Assembly: GCF_008364625.2 (NCBI RefSeq)
Contig: NZ_CP126604.1
Location: 1,488,001 to 1,552,000, forward strand
From: Enterobacter dykesii
GTDB lineage: Bacteria; Pseudomonadota; Gammaproteobacteria; Enterobacterales; Enterobacteriaceae
Length of the DNA: 64,000 nt
Direction of reading: 5' to 3'
This document shows positions 33,259 to 43,144 of the stretch, piece after piece. Under the pieces are notes generated by a model. It was not told the DNA's origin and searched no databases. It was given only the letters and a program-made list of their open reading frames with translations. The position numbers and the translations under genes were made by a program. The stretch's first letter is position 1. Every line of letters starts with the position of its first letter.

Positions 33259-34404
33259 TTAGCTCTGCGCGGCTTTTCGTGGAATAAATTCGTTCGCCAC
33301 GGCTTCGCCCTGAAGCTGGAGTTGCTGCGGCTGCGGAATTTCCGGGATGGCGACATCCAGGTGTGGGAATAACAGTTCGCCTACCTTGTAGGCCTCTTCC
33401 AGGTGCGGATAACCGGAGAGAATGAAGCTGTCGATGCCCAGCTCAGCGTATTCGTTGATACGTGCAGCTACGGTCGGTCCGTCACCGACCAGCGCCGTGC
33501 CCGCACCGCCGCGCACCAGGCCGACGCCCGCCCACAGGTTCGGGCTGATCTCCAGATTCTCGCGTTTGCCGTTGTGCAGGGACGCCATTCGGTGCTGTCC
33601 GACGGAGTCGGTTTTCGCAAACGCGGCCTGCGCCCTGGCAATGGTCTCATCGTCCAGGTGGGAAATCAGGCGGTCCGCCGCCTGCCAGGCTTCTTCATTG
33701 GTCTCGCGCACAATCACGTGCAGGCGAATGCCGAAGCGCACCTTGCGGCCATGGGCGGCCGCTTTCGCACGAACCTGGGCAATTTTTTCTTTCACCAGCT
33801 CAGGCGGTTCGCCCCAGGTCAGATAGAGATCGACCTGCTCTGCCGCCAGATCCTGGGCCACATCCGACGAGCCGCCAAAATAGAGCGGCGGGCGCGGCTG
33901 CTGCACTGGCGGGAAGTAGAGTTTCGCGTCACGAACGTGAATATGCTTTCCTTCAAAGGTGACGGTTTCCCCTTCCAGCAGACGTCGCCAGACGCGGGTG
34001 AACTCGGCGGAGGCTTCATAGCGCTCGGTATGGTCGAGGAACACCCCATCGCCCGCCAGCTCCTGCGGATCGCTACCCGTCACCAGGTTAAACAGGGCGC
34101 GACCGTTGGACAGCCTGTCCAGCGTTGCCGCCTGACGCGCCGCCACGGTGGGGGAGACTACGCTCGGGCGTAACGCAACCAGGAACTTCAGACGCTGGGT
34201 GACCGGGATCATCGACGCGGCCACCAGCCAGGCATCTTCACATGAACGTCCGGTCGGGATCAGCACCCCGGTGAAACCGATTCGGTCCGCCGCCTGCGCA
34301 ATCTGCTGCAGGTAGCCGTGGTCAACCGGGCGTGAGCCCTCTTCTGTACCAAGATAGTGTCCATCACCGTGGGTAGGTAAAAACCAGAAAAGATTCAGAC
34401 TCAT
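33259..34404 (-). CDS. ssuD: FMNH2-dependent alkanesulfonate monooxygenase
   Basis: SsuD cleaves the C-S bond of alkanesulfonates with FMNH2 and oxygen, releasing sulfite and an aldehyde. The 381 residues equal E. coli and form a bacterial luciferase-like TIM barrel. It starts [33 protein letters not shown] and [13 protein letters not shown] are conserved active-site regions. Reduced flavin comes from SsuE, encoded first in the operon. It overlaps ssuA by 4 bases. Confidence 0.98.
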   Translation of the reverse strand: MSLNLFWFLPTHGDGHYLGTEEGSRPVDHGYLQQIAQAADRIGFTGVLIPTGRSCEDAWLVAASMIPVTQRLKFLVALRPSVVSPTVAARQAATLDRLSNGRALFNLVTGSDPQELAGDGVFLDHTERYEASAEFTRVWRRLLEGETVTFEGKHIHVRDAKLYFPPVQQPRPPLYFGGSSDVAQDLAAEQVDLYLTWGEPPELVKEKIAQVRAKAAAHGRKVRFGIRLHVIVRETNEEAWQAADRLISHLDDETIARAQAAFAKTDSVGQHRMASLHNGKRENLEISPNLWAGVGLVRGGAGTALVGDGPTVAARINEYAELGIDSFILSGYPHLEEAYKVGELLFPHLDVAIPEIPQPQQLQLQGEAVANEFIPRKAAQS

Positions 34405-35363
34405 GATTTAGCTCCTTCTTTGCCTGCGGGCTGCCAGATGCGTTCGCGAATAGTGACCTGTTTTGGCACCAGGTGGTTTTGATAGAAAAGGTCGGCCGTT
34501 TGTTGCTGAAGCGCGGCGACGTGCGCGTCCACGGGCGTAATGGTGGTCGGCGGACGGTGGTTGAGATAGCTCGCGATCACCGGCTCAGGTAAGCCCATGG
34601 TTTTCGCCAGCAGGGCAATGCTCTCCTGACGCTGGGTCTGGGTCAGCGCATCGGCCTGGGTAAAGGTATCCAGTACGGCCTGAATAAATGCGCCGTTCTT
34701 TTCCGCATAAGGACGCGCGGCCAGATAGAACGAACCGGTCTGCTTCAGCGTGGTACCGTCTTTCAGCACGCGAACGCCGCCCTGCAGCAATGCGGCGGAG
34801 TAGTACGGATCCCAGATGGCCCAGGCATCAACGTTCTTCTGCTGGAACGCTGCGCGGGCGTCGGCAGGCGTCAGGTAAACGGGCTGAATGTCAGTGAACT
34901 TGAGCCCGGCCTCTTGCAGGGCGCGCAGCAGCAGGTTGTGTGAGCTGGAACCTTTCTGGAAAGCCACTTTATGCCCTTTGAGGTCGGCGACGCTTTTAAT
35001 GTCGCTGTTTTCAGGCACCAGAATCACTTCGGCCTTCGGTTTGGGCGGCTCAACGCCCACATAGACGAGGTCCGCTCCCGCCGCCTGGGCGAATATCGGC
35101 GGAATATCGCCCGTGCTGCCGAGATCGATACTGCCGACGTTCAGGGCCTCCAGCATCTGCGGGCCAGCCGGAAACTCCACCCACGAGAATTTGGTCTCCG
35201 GGAAGCGTTTTTCCAGCAGCTGGTGGCTTTTCGCCAGCACCATGCTGACGCTGCCTTTCTGATAGCCGATACGTAAGCTTTCCGGAGCCGTTTCTGCGGC
35301 ATGGGCCAGCGAGGTAAGCGCCATCAGACCGGCCAGTCCGATGCGGGTTAAGGTTTTAAACAT
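34401..35363 (-). CDS. ssuA: Aliphatic sulfonates-binding periplasmic protein
   Basis: SsuA captures alkanesulfonates in the periplasm and hands them to SsuBC. The 320 residues (319 in E. coli) begin with a signal peptide, [22 protein letters not shown], cleaved before AETAPE. This start is preceded by aaggag; longer upstream frames are unconserved. The mature part has the NMT1/SsuA fold, with [20 protein letters not shown] and [15 protein letters not shown] as conserved ligand-binding segments. The start overlaps the end of ssuE by 8 bases. Confidence 0.97.
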   Translation of the reverse strand: MFKTLTRIGLAGLMALTSLAHAAETAPESLRIGYQKGSVSMVLAKSHQLLEKRFPETKFSWVEFPAGPQMLEALNVGSIDLGSTGDIPPIFAQAAGADLVYVGVEPPKPKAEVILVPENSDIKSVADLKGHKVAFQKGSSSHNLLLRALQEAGLKFTDIQPVYLTPADARAAFQQKNVDAWAIWDPYYSAALLQGGVRVLKDGTTLKQTGSFYLAARPYAEKNGAFIQAVLDTFTQADALTQTQRQESIALLAKTMGLPEPVIASYLNHRPPTTITPVDAHVAALQQQTADLFYQNHLVPKQVTIRERIWQPAGKEGAKS

Positions 35364-35931
35364 GTGCGACTCCTTGAGGCTGACCAAACGCCGGGGCCTG
35401 GATATCCCTGCGGTGCAGGGCATGCCAGAAGGTTTCCAGGGCGTTATCGAGGCGGGTTTGCAGGTTCGGCGTAAAATGAGGTTTATGTTGATAATCGATA
35501 ACCTGGGAGTCATCCGCGAAAACGCCGTGGAGGATCTCCTGCGCTTTCAGCGCGTTCAGCACCGGCTTCAGGGCATAATCCACGGCCAGTAAATGGGCAA
35601 CCGTACCGCCCGTTGCCAGCGGCAGCACAACTTTGCCGTCCAGGGCGCGTTCTGGAAGCAGATCGAGCAGGGTTTTCAGCGCCCCGGAAAAAGAGGCTTT
35701 ATAAATAGGCGTTGCCACAATTAATCCGTCAGCGCCGTTAAGCTGCTCGATGAGCGTTTTCAGCGCAGGGCTGTCGAAACGGGCATAGAGCAGATCTTCA
35801 GGTTCGAAGTTATGCAGGTTCCAGTGGCACACTTCCACATCCAGGGCATTGAGTTTTTCGCGGGCATATTCCAGCAGGGCGCTGGAGCGCGAGGGGAATC
35901 GTGGACTTCCGGCCAGGGTAATGACGCGCAT
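35356..35931 (-). CDS. ssuE: NADPH-dependent FMN reductase SsuE
   Basis: SsuE reduces FMN with NADPH and supplies FMNH2 to SsuD. The 191 residues equal E. coli. The flavodoxin-like fold begins MRVITLAGSPRFPSRS, whose GSPR...S loop binds FMN phosphate. The tyrosine inserted in the pi-helix typical of two-component reductases is present (Y119, in LLAVDYALKP). It is the first gene of the operon, with SD aggagg immediately upstream. Confidence 0.98.
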   Translation of the reverse strand: MRVITLAGSPRFPSRSSALLEYAREKLNALDVEVCHWNLHNFEPEDLLYARFDSPALKTLIEQLNGADGLIVATPIYKASFSGALKTLLDLLPERALDGKVVLPLATGGTVAHLLAVDYALKPVLNALKAQEILHGVFADDSQVIDYQHKPHFTPNLQTRLDNALETFWHALHRRDIQAPAFGQPQGVAHV

Positions 35932-35985
35932 ACTTCCTCCTTATAACCAATTGTTTTCTTTTATCTAACATTCATAACAATTTTC
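35932..35985 (-). promoter_or_regulatory. ssu operon promoter region
   Basis: On the minus strand, an AT-rich stretch with aaaagaaaacaattggttat lies just before the ssuE SD and resembles the E. coli ssu promoter region. In E. coli this promoter needs Cbl and is repressed when sulfate is available. The exact -35/-10 and Cbl site are not resolved here. Confidence 0.5.
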
Positions 35986-36068
35986 AGGAGTGTGACACCG
36001 CGCGGTTATTCCACTAAATGATTTATCTGCAATTAAAATGCGAAAAAGTGCATAAGAAATAAACTGGG

Positions 36069-36084
36069 AGGTAAACGATTGCGT
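36069..36084 (+). promoter_or_regulatory. PurR operator upstream of pyrD
   Basis: The 16 bases aggtaaacgattgcgt match the PurR consensus (ACGCAAACGNTTNCGT-like) at 13 or more positions including the central AAACG-TT core. It lies 111 bases before the pyrD start, as in E. coli where PurR represses pyrD. Confidence 0.75.
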
Positions 36085-36135
36085 TTTGCGCTGATTTTTT
36101 GCCGCAGGTCAATTCCCTTTCGCGCGTGGATCGCC

Positions 36136-36179
36136 CATAATCCCCTCCCGGTTTGCACACCGGGAATCCAGGAGAGTTC
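36136..36179 (+). promoter_or_regulatory. pyrD -10 element and leader hairpin
   Basis: A -10 hexamer cataat (36136-36141) is followed by a C-rich start region, then a 7-bp hairpin tcccggt / accggga (36146-36152 with 36159-36165) and the SD aggag (36170-36174). In enterobacteria, pyrimidine-dependent choice of the first nucleotide decides whether the leader hairpin forms and blocks the SD; the same architecture is visible. Function here is inferred. Confidence 0.65.
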
Positions 36180-37190
36180 ATGTACTACCCCTTCGTTCGT
36201 AAAGCCCTTTTCCAGCTCGACCCTGAGCGCGCTCATGAATTTACATTCCAGCAATTACGTCGTATTACCGGAACGCCGCTGGCCGCGCTGGTGCGTCAGA
36301 ATGTGCCGGTAAAACCTGTGCAGTGCATGGGTCTGACCTTTAAAAATCCGCTGGGTCTGGCGGCCGGTCTGGACAAAAATGGCGAGTGCATTGATGCCCT
36401 GGGCGCGATGGGCTTTGGCTCCATTGAAATCGGTACCGTCACGCCGCGCCCGCAGCCGGGAAATGACAAGCCGCGCCTGTTCCGCCTGGTTGAAGCCGAA
36501 GGGCTGATCAACCGCATGGGCTTTAATAACCTCGGTGTTGATCACCTGGTTGAGAACGTAAAAAAAGCCCATTTTGACGGGATATTAGGCATCAATATCG
36601 GCAAAAATAAAGACACGCCGGTAGAGCAGGGTAAAGATGACTATCTGATTTGTATGGAAAAAGTCTACGCCTATGCCGGTTATATTGCGGTGAATATTTC
36701 TTCACCCAATACCCCGGGTCTGCGCTCTTTACAATATGGCGAAGCGCTGGACGATCTTCTGAGTGCCATTAAAAATAAACAAAATGAACTTCAGTCGATC
36801 CACCATAAATATGTTCCGGTCGCGGTTAAGATCGCCCCGGATCTTTCTCCCGAAGAATTGATCCAGGTTGCCGACAGTTTGGTTCGCCATAATATTGATG
36901 GTGTTATTGCGACCAATACTACCCTCGATCGTTCCCTCGTGCAGGGAATGAAAAACTGTGACGAAGCGGGTGGGTTAAGTGGACGTCCGGTGCAATTAAA
37001 AAGCACCGAAATTATTCGCGCCCTGTCTGCGGAATTAAAAGGACGTCTGCCGATTATTGGCGTCGGCGGTATTGACTCGGTGATTGCTGCGCGCGAGAAG
37101 ATGGCGGCAGGTGCGTCACTGGTGCAAATCTATTCCGGCTTTATTTTTAAAGGACCGCCGCTGATTAAAGAAATCGTTACTCATATCTAA
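36180..37190 (+). CDS. pyrD: Dihydroorotate dehydrogenase (quinone)
   Basis: PyrD oxidises dihydroorotate to orotate with FMN, passing electrons to ubiquinone at the inner membrane; the fourth step of pyrimidine synthesis. The 336 residues equal E. coli and start at [10 protein letters not shown], after SD aggag. The amphipathic N-terminal helices (residues about 1-30) make the membrane/quinone tunnel typical of class 2 enzymes. The catalytic Ser is S175 in [14 protein letters not shown]-binding GVGGI is near the C-terminus. A terminator follows at 37210. Confidence 0.99.
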   Translation: MYYPFVRKALFQLDPERAHEFTFQQLRRITGTPLAALVRQNVPVKPVQCMGLTFKNPLGLAAGLDKNGECIDALGAMGFGSIEIGTVTPRPQPGNDKPRLFRLVEAEGLINRMGFNNLGVDHLVENVKKAHFDGILGINIGKNKDTPVEQGKDDYLICMEKVYAYAGYIAVNISSPNTPGLRSLQYGEALDDLLSAIKNKQNELQSIHHKYVPVAVKIAPDLSPEELIQVADSLVRHNIDGVIATNTTLDRSLVQGMKNCDEAGGLSGRPVQLKSTEIIRALSAELKGRLPIIGVGGIDSVIAAREKMAAGASLVQIYSGFIFKGPPLIKEIVTHI

Positions 37191-37209
37191 TCTTTTCTCT
37201 TAATCAGAC

Positions 37210-37243
37210 AACCAGGGCTTTATTTCCAGCCCTGGTTGTTTTA
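37210..37243 (+). terminator. Rho-independent terminator of pyrD
   Basis: 10-bp stem aaccagggct / agccctggtt (37210-37219 with 37228-37237), 8-base loop, then gtttta. It lies 19 bases after the stop. Confidence 0.85.
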
Positions 37244-37355
37244 TATTCCGTCACTGTTGCTTATTTAGTCATTATAGTCTTTTATTAATGGTGTTATAAA
37301 CGAGGCGGCAAACAGGACATTTTTAGTACAGGACGTTTGGGGACGGGAGAGACAC

Positions 37356-37898
37356 ATGCGAATTAAACCTGACGATAACTGGCGCTGGTATTTTTGCGAC
37401 GAGCATGACCGAATGATGCTCGATTTAGCCAATGGCATGTTGTTTCGTTCTCGTTTTGCCCGCCGAATGTTAACCCCGGACGCGTTTTCCCCGTCGGGCT
37501 TTTGCGTTGACGATGCGGCGCTTTATTTCTCCTTTGAAGAAAAATGTCGCGATCTGGTGCTCTCTAAAGAGCAGCGTGCCGAGCTGGTATTAAATGCGCT
37601 GGTGGCTATCCGCTTCCTGAAACCGCAAATGCCAAAAAGCTGGCATTTCCTGCCGCACGGCATGAACTGGACCCCGGCAACGGGTGACGCGGCCAGCGTC
37701 AATCTGAGCGATACCGCAGAAGAGGTGAGCCTGCTGGTGGTTGAGCCAGGCGAAAATGCTGCGCTCTGCCTGCTGGCGCAGCCCGGCGTAACCATTGCCG
37801 GGCGGACGATGCAGCTTGGCGATGCCATTAAAGTGATGAATGACCGGCTGAAGCCACAGCTGCGCGTGGATGCCTTCAGCCTCGAACAGGCGGTTTAA
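37356..37898 (+). CDS. zapC: Cell division protein ZapC
   Basis: ZapC is a cytoplasmic Z-ring-associated protein that stabilises FtsZ polymers and lowers FtsZ GTPase activity. The 180 residues equal E. coli. The protein starts [13 protein letters not shown], with SD gggaga upstream; [17 protein letters not shown] is strongly conserved. The C-terminus ends FSLEQAV. No membrane segment. Its stop codon overlaps the stop of the convergent ycbX by 4 bases, so there is no room for a terminator between them. Confidence 0.96.
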   Translation: MRIKPDDNWRWYFCDEHDRMMLDLANGMLFRSRFARRMLTPDAFSPSGFCVDDAALYFSFEEKCRDLVLSKEQRAELVLNALVAIRFLKPQMPKSWHFLPHGMNWTPATGDAASVNLSDTAEEVSLLVVEPGENAALCLLAQPGVTIAGRTMQLGDAIKVMNDRLKPQLRVDAFSLEQAV

Positions 37899-39004
37899 GC
37901 TTCCAGTTGTACGGACGTTTTCGGTATGCAGCTACAGCACAGAATTGTGCCGTCATTTCCAATTGCCGATTTTTTCAGCGCACTGACCTCTCCATCCACC
38001 AGCTTGATGCGACAGCATCCGCAAATGCCTGCGCGACAGGAATAGGGTACGCGAATTCCTGCCTGCTCCAGTTGCTCAAGTAATACCTGCTGGTTGTTGC
38101 CACGGATGACGTTGCCCTGCCAGTGAATATCTACCGCAGAGGCGACATTCGTCACAACGTCGACCATTTCTTCTTCCTGACCCGAGCCGTACACCCTTGC
38201 AGGCCCACGGGCAAGAATTTCGACCTCATCGCCGACGCGGATCGCGCCGCTGGAGCGCGGGATCAGGTTCTGGCCGAAATCCACATCGCCGTTGTCCTGC
38301 GCTGTGCGGAACGACTGCAGCGTCTTCAGCGGTTCACCAGAAGGGTGCTTCAGCCCTTTTTCGGGGCTCACCGTGGTGAAAATGCAGCGGCTGCAGGGTT
38401 TTACGACATCAAAGATGACGCTGCCGATGCGGATCACTTTCCAGGTGTCTTCTTCCCAGGCGTCGGCGCCCGTGACCACCAGGTTAGGACGGAACTGTTC
38501 CATCTGAACGCTGGCTTTGCAGCGGCCTTGTAAATCACGCAGCGAGGCTTCGTTAGTCAGCAGGAACGGAAAACCATCGGCGAAGGAGAGGGGAACTGCG
38601 TCATGGCGCTTCACGCGACGCGTCGGTTCAGGACCTACCCAGCGCAGCTGCACGTCGCGGGAAAAGAAACCGCTCAGCCAGCGGTTAATCTCATCCGGGG
38701 CGATGCGCGCGGTAAAATGGTTACCCCACACTTCCGTTGGCGCATCGACAGGCGCAAAATCAGCAAAGCGAATGACCGCGCTGGAACCGTCCGGCGCGGT
38801 AAGGTGCAAACCGTCATGAAGCGGGGAAGGGGTAAAGCGAACCATCTGCGGGAACTGGCGTGCGGTAATGAACGTGCCGTCAGGCTCGGTGACCATAAAA
38901 ATACGATCGAAGGCGAATCCGCTCATGTCGGCCAGCGCGTGAGACACGCCGATGCCGCGCATGGATTTCACCGGATGAATAAAAAGCCTGGATAACGTCG
39001 CCAC
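37895..39004 (-). CDS. ycbX: MOSC-domain and 2Fe-2S protein YcbX
   Basis: YcbX is a molybdenum-cofactor-dependent reductase; in E. coli it detoxifies N-hydroxylated base analogues such as 6-hydroxylaminopurine. The 369 residues equal E. coli, using a GTG start read as MATLSRLF; a longer frame was not conserved. An N-terminal MOSC beta-barrel (residues about 1-115) and the MOSC core (about 120-270) contain the Moco-ligand Cys in VKPCSRC. A C-terminal plant-type 2Fe-2S domain (about 285-369) has CRAGICGCC and the final Cys in ILCCSC. It is divergent from rlmL. Confidence 0.95.
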   Translation of the reverse strand: MATLSRLFIHPVKSMRGIGVSHALADMSGFAFDRIFMVTEPDGTFITARQFPQMVRFTPSPLHDGLHLTAPDGSSAVIRFADFAPVDAPTEVWGNHFTARIAPDEINRWLSGFFSRDVQLRWVGPEPTRRVKRHDAVPLSFADGFPFLLTNEASLRDLQGRCKASVQMEQFRPNLVVTGADAWEEDTWKVIRIGSVIFDVVKPCSRCIFTTVSPEKGLKHPSGEPLKTLQSFRTAQDNGDVDFGQNLIPRSSGAIRVGDEVEILARGPARVYGSGQEEEMVDVVTNVASAVDIHWQGNVIRGNNQQVLLEQLEQAGIRVPYSCRAGICGCCRIKLVDGEVSALKKSAIGNDGTILCCSCIPKTSVQLEA

Positions 39005-39102
39005 TGCACACTCCCACAAATGAAAATAAGCCTTCAACTTTATGACATACACGCCATATTAGCTATAATGCGCGACAATTTTCTAAGAGTAAAAGTGACG
39101 AT

Positions 39103-41211
39103 ATGAATTCTCTGTTTGCCAGTACGGCCCGTGGGCTGGAAGAGCTGTTAAAAACTGAACTGGAAAGCCTGGGCGCGCAAGAGTGCCAGGTGGTTCAGGG
39201 TGGTGTCCATTTTGAGGGCGACACGCGGCTTATTTACCAGAGCCTGATGTGGAGCCGTCTGGCGTCGCGCATCATGCTGCCGATGAAGGAGTGCAAGGTC
39301 TATAGCGACCTGGACCTCTATACCGGCGTACAGATGATCGACTGGACAGAGATCTTCACGCCCAACGCCACCTTTGCGGTGCATTTCAACGGCGTGAACG
39401 ATGAGATCCGCAACAGCCAGTACGGTGCCCTGCGCGTCAAAGACGCCATTGTGGACTGCTTTACGCGTAAAAATAAGGAACGTCCGAACGTCGATCGCGA
39501 AAATCCGGATCTGCGTATTAACGTCTGGCTCAACGGTGACACGGCGAGTATTTCTCTCGATCTGAGCGGCGCGGGCCTTCACCTGCGTGGCTACCGCGAT
39601 CGTACAGGTATGGCGCCAATTAAAGAAACGCTGGCCGCCGCCATTGTGATGCGCTCCGGCTGGCAGCCGGGCACGCCGCTGCTCGATCCGATGTGTGGTT
39701 CCGGTACGTTGCTGATTGAAGCGGCCATGTTGGCAACCGACCGCGCGCCGGGGCTGCATCGCGGCCACTGGGGTTTTAAAGGCTGGGCGCAGCACGACGA
39801 AGCGCTCTGGAAAGAGGTCAAAGACGACGCGCAGACCCGCGCGCGTAAGGGGCTGGCGGAATATACCTCCCACTTCTACGGTTCGGACAGCGACCCGCGC
39901 GTAATCGAACGCGCGCGCAGCAACGCCCGTCGCGCCGGTATCGGCGAGCTTGTCACCTTCGAGGTGAAAGACGTAGCGAACCTCACCAACCCGCTGCCGA
40001 AAGGCCCGTACGGTACGGTTATCAGCAACCCGCCATACGGCGAGCGTCTGGACAGCGAACCGGCGCTGATTGCCCTGCATAGCCTGCTGGGGCGCAATAT
40101 GAAGGACTACTTCGGCGGCTGGAACCTGTCGCTGTTTAGCGCCTCGCCGGAGCTGCTGAGCTGCCTGCAGCTGCGTGCCGATCGCCAGTTTAAGGCGAAA
40201 AACGGCCCGCTGGACTGCGTGCAGAAAAACTACCATCTGGCGGAGAAGGCGGCGGACAGTAAGCCATCTGGCGTGGCGGAAGATTACGCCAATCGCCTGC
40301 GCAAGAACCTGAAAAAATACGAGAAGTGGGCGAAGCAGGAAGGGATTGAATGCTACCGCCTGTACGACGCCGATCTGCCGGAGTACAACGTGGCGGTCGA
40401 CCGCTACGCGGACTGGGTGGTGATTCAGGAATATGCGCCACCGAAAACCATTGATGCGCAAAAAGCGCGTCAGCGTATGCTGGACGTTATCGCGGCCACC
40501 ATCGCCGTGCTCGGCATTGCGCCAAACAAGCTGGTGCTGAAAACCCGCGAGCGTCAGAAAGGGAAAAATCAGTACCAGAAGATGGGCGAGAAGGGCGACT
40601 TCATCGAAGTGGGCGAATACAACGCCCGCCTGTGGGTGAACCTGACCGACTATCTGGATACCGGCCTGTTCCTCGACCACCGTATCGCCCGTCGCATGCT
40701 GGGTCAGATGAGCAAGGGGAAAGATTTCCTCAACCTGTTCTCCTATACCGGGAGCGCCAGCGTGCACGCCGGTCTCGGCGGCGCGCGCAGCACCACTACG
40801 GTGGATATGTCCCGCACCTATCTGGAGTGGGCCGAGCGCAACCTGCGTCTCAACGGTCTGACAGGACGTCAGCATCGCCTGATGCAGGCAGACGTGCTGG
40901 GCTGGCTGCGCGATACCGACGAGCAGTTCGACCTGATCTTTATCGATCCGCCGACCTTCTCTAACTCCAAGCGTATGGAGGATAGCTTTGACGTTCAACG
41001 CGATCACCTGCGCCTGATGACCGACCTGAAGCGCCTGCTGCGCAAAGGTGGCACCATTATGTTCTCGAACAATAAACGCGGCTTCCGTATGGATCATGAC
41101 GGTTTAGCAGCCCTGGGACTGAAAGCACAAGAAATCAGCCAAAAAACGCTGTCTCAGGACTTTGCCCGTAACCGTCAAATTCATAACTGCTGGTTGATTA
41201 CCGCGGCCTGA
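39103..41211 (+). CDS. rlmL: 23S rRNA G2445/G2069 methyltransferase RlmL (RlmKL)
   Basis: This is a fused double methyltransferase: one half makes m2G2445, the other m7G2069 in 23S rRNA. The 702 residues equal E. coli. A THUMP domain occupies about residues 45-155. The RlmL catalytic domain (about 165-390) has the N2-G motif NPPYGER. The RlmK domain (about 400-702) has the SAM-binding [10 protein letters not shown] and [10 protein letters not shown]. It is followed at 13 bases by uup, in the same direction. Confidence 0.98.
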   Translation: MNSLFASTARGLEELLKTELESLGAQECQVVQGGVHFEGDTRLIYQSLMWSRLASRIMLPMKECKVYSDLDLYTGVQMIDWTEIFTPNATFAVHFNGVNDEIRNSQYGALRVKDAIVDCFTRKNKERPNVDRENPDLRINVWLNGDTASISLDLSGAGLHLRGYRDRTGMAPIKETLAAAIVMRSGWQPGTPLLDPMCGSGTLLIEAAMLATDRAPGLHRGHWGFKGWAQHDEALWKEVKDDAQTRARKGLAEYTSHFYGSDSDPRVIERARSNARRAGIGELVTFEVKDVANLTNPLPKGPYGTVISNPPYGERLDSEPALIALHSLLGRNMKDYFGGWNLSLFSASPELLSCLQLRADRQFKAKNGPLDCVQKNYHLAEKAADSKPSGVAEDYANRLRKNLKKYEKWAKQEGIECYRLYDADLPEYNVAVDRYADWVVIQEYAPPKTIDAQKARQRMLDVIAATIAVLGIAPNKLVLKTRERQKGKNQYQKMGEKGDFIEVGEYNARLWVNLTDYLDTGLFLDHRIARRMLGQMSKGKDFLNLFSYTGSASVHAGLGGARSTTTVDMSRTYLEWAERNLRLNGLTGRQHRLMQADVLGWLRDTDEQFDLIFIDPPTFSNSKRMEDSFDVQRDHLRLMTDLKRLLRKGGTIMFSNNKRGFRMDHDGLAALGLKAQEISQKTLSQDFARNRQIHNCWLITAA

Positions 41212-41223
41212 AAGGAAATATAA

Positions 41224-43131
41224 ATGTCTTTAATTAGTATGCACGGCGCGTGGCTTTCCTTCAGCGACTCGCCGCTTCTCGATAATGCAGAGCTGCATAT
41301 CGAAGATAACGAGCGCGTCTGTCTGGTGGGCCGTAACGGCGCGGGTAAATCCACGCTGATGAAAATCCTCAACCGCGAACAGGGGCTGGATGACGGCCGC
41401 ATCGTTTACGAGCAGGATCTGATCGTCTCCCGCCTCCAGCAGGATCCGCCGCGTCACGTGACCGGCAGCGTTTACGATTTCGTGGCGGAAGGGATCTCTG
41501 AGCAGGCCGAATACCTGAAGCGCTATCACGAGATTTCGCATCTGGTGATGACCGACCCGAGCGACAAGAACCTCAACGAACTGGCGAAAGTGCAGGAGAT
41601 GCTCGATCACCACGGTCTGTGGCAGCTTGAAAACCGCATTAACGAGGTTTTGGCCCAGCTTGGTCTGGAAGCGGACATGGAGCTGTCGGCGCTCTCCGGC
41701 GGCTGGCTGCGTAAAGCGGCTCTGGGCCGCGCGCTGGTCAGCGGGCCGAAGGTGCTGCTGCTGGACGAACCGACGAACCACCTTGATATCGAAGCGATTG
41801 ACTGGCTGGAAGGCTTCCTGAAAACCTTCAGCGGCACCATCATCTTTATCTCGCACGACCGTTCGTTTATTCGCAACATGGCGACGCGTATTGTCGATCT
41901 CGACCGCGGCAAGCTGGTCACCTATCCTGGCGATTACGACACCTATCTGCTGGAGAAAGAAGAAAACCTGCGCGTGGAAGAGCTGCAGAATGCGGAGTTC
42001 GACCGCAAGCTGGCGCAGGAAGAGGTGTGGATCCGCCAGGGCATCAAGGCCCGCCGTACTCGTAACGAAGGTCGCGTGCGCGCTCTGAAGGCAATGCGCC
42101 GTGAGCGCAGCGAACGCCGTGAAGTGATGGGCAGCGCCAAAATGCAGGTGGAAGAAGCGTCCCGTTCCGGCAAGATTGTCTTCGAAATGGAAAACGTCAA
42201 CTATCAGGTTGATGGCAAAGTGCTGGTGAAGGATTTCTCCGCCCAGGTTCAGCGCGGCGACAAAATTGCGCTTATCGGCCCGAACGGCTGCGGTAAAACC
42301 ACGCTGCTGAAGCTGATGCTGGGCCAGCTGCAGGCCGACAGCGGCCGCATTCACTGTGGAACTAAGCTGGAAGTGGCCTACTTCGACCAGCACCGCGCGG
42401 AGCTGGATCCGGACCGCACGGTGATGGATAACCTCGCCGAAGGCAAGCAAGAGGTAATGGTAAACGGCAAACCGCGCCACGTGCTGGGCTATTTGCAGGA
42501 CTTCCTGTTCCATCCGAAACGTGCGATGACCCCAGTCCGTGCGTTATCTGGCGGAGAGCGTAATCGTCTGCTGCTGGCGCGTCTGTTCCTGAAACCAAGT
42601 AACCTGTTGATTCTCGATGAACCAACGAACGACCTGGATGTCGAAACGCTGGAATTACTCGAAGAACTGATTGACGGTTATCAGGGGACCGTGATGCTGG
42701 TTAGCCACGATCGTCAGTTTGTGGATAACACCGTAACCGAGTGCTGGATCTTCGAAGGTGAAGGGCGAATTGGACAATACGTAGGCGGTTATCACGATGC
42801 AAAAGGGCAGCAATCGCAGTCTCTGGCGCAGAAACAGTCAAAGTCCAAAATAAGTTCAGAACCTACTGTAACAAAAGCAGAAACTGTCAAGAAAACCTCG
42901 GCTAAACTAAGCTATAACCTGCAGCGCGAACTGGAGGGGCTACCGCAGCGTCTTGAAGAGCTGGAGGCCGCGCTTGAGGATCTGCAAAAACAGGTTGCTG
43001 ATGCGTCATTCTTTACCCAATCGCATGACTATACTCAGAAAGTACTGGCTGAACTGTCCGAGGCTGAAAAAGCCCTGGAAGAAGCATTTGAGCGCTGGGA
43101 GTACCTTGAGTCTCTGAAGAACGGCGCATAA
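41224..43131 (+). CDS. uup: ABC-F ATPase Uup
   Basis: Uup is a soluble ABC-F protein; E. coli uup mutants show raised precise transposon excision, and the family acts on ribosomes or branched DNA. The 635 residues equal E. coli. Two ABC domains are present: Walker A GRNGAGKST near residue 37 with LSGGWLRKAALG, and Walker A GPNGCGKTT near residue 352 with LSGGERNRLLLA. The ABC-F linker (RRTRNEGRVRAL) joins them. The last 85 residues form the C-terminal coiled coil. There are no membrane segments. Confidence 0.98.
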   Translation: MSLISMHGAWLSFSDSPLLDNAELHIEDNERVCLVGRNGAGKSTLMKILNREQGLDDGRIVYEQDLIVSRLQQDPPRHVTGSVYDFVAEGISEQAEYLKRYHEISHLVMTDPSDKNLNELAKVQEMLDHHGLWQLENRINEVLAQLGLEADMELSALSGGWLRKAALGRALVSGPKVLLLDEPTNHLDIEAIDWLEGFLKTFSGTIIFISHDRSFIRNMATRIVDLDRGKLVTYPGDYDTYLLEKEENLRVEELQNAEFDRKLAQEEVWIRQGIKARRTRNEGRVRALKAMRRERSERREVMGSAKMQVEEASRSGKIVFEMENVNYQVDGKVLVKDFSAQVQRGDKIALIGPNGCGKTTLLKLMLGQLQADSGRIHCGTKLEVAYFDQHRAELDPDRTVMDNLAEGKQEVMVNGKPRHVLGYLQDFLFHPKRAMTPVRALSGGERNRLLLARLFLKPSNLLILDEPTNDLDVETLELLEELIDGYQGTVMLVSHDRQFVDNTVTECWIFEGEGRIGQYVGGYHDAKGQQSQSLAQKQSKSKISSEPTVTKAETVKKTSAKLSYNLQRELEGLPQRLEELEAALEDLQKQVADASFFTQSHDYTQKVLAELSEAEKALEEAFERWEYLESLKNGA

Positions 43132-43144
43132 ACAGGGATAACAT

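Noticed and set aside
39148-41097. 649-codon open frame antisense to rlmL
   Set aside because: Exact mirror of a conserved methyltransferase gene; composition is that of a GC-rich shadow frame, without domains.
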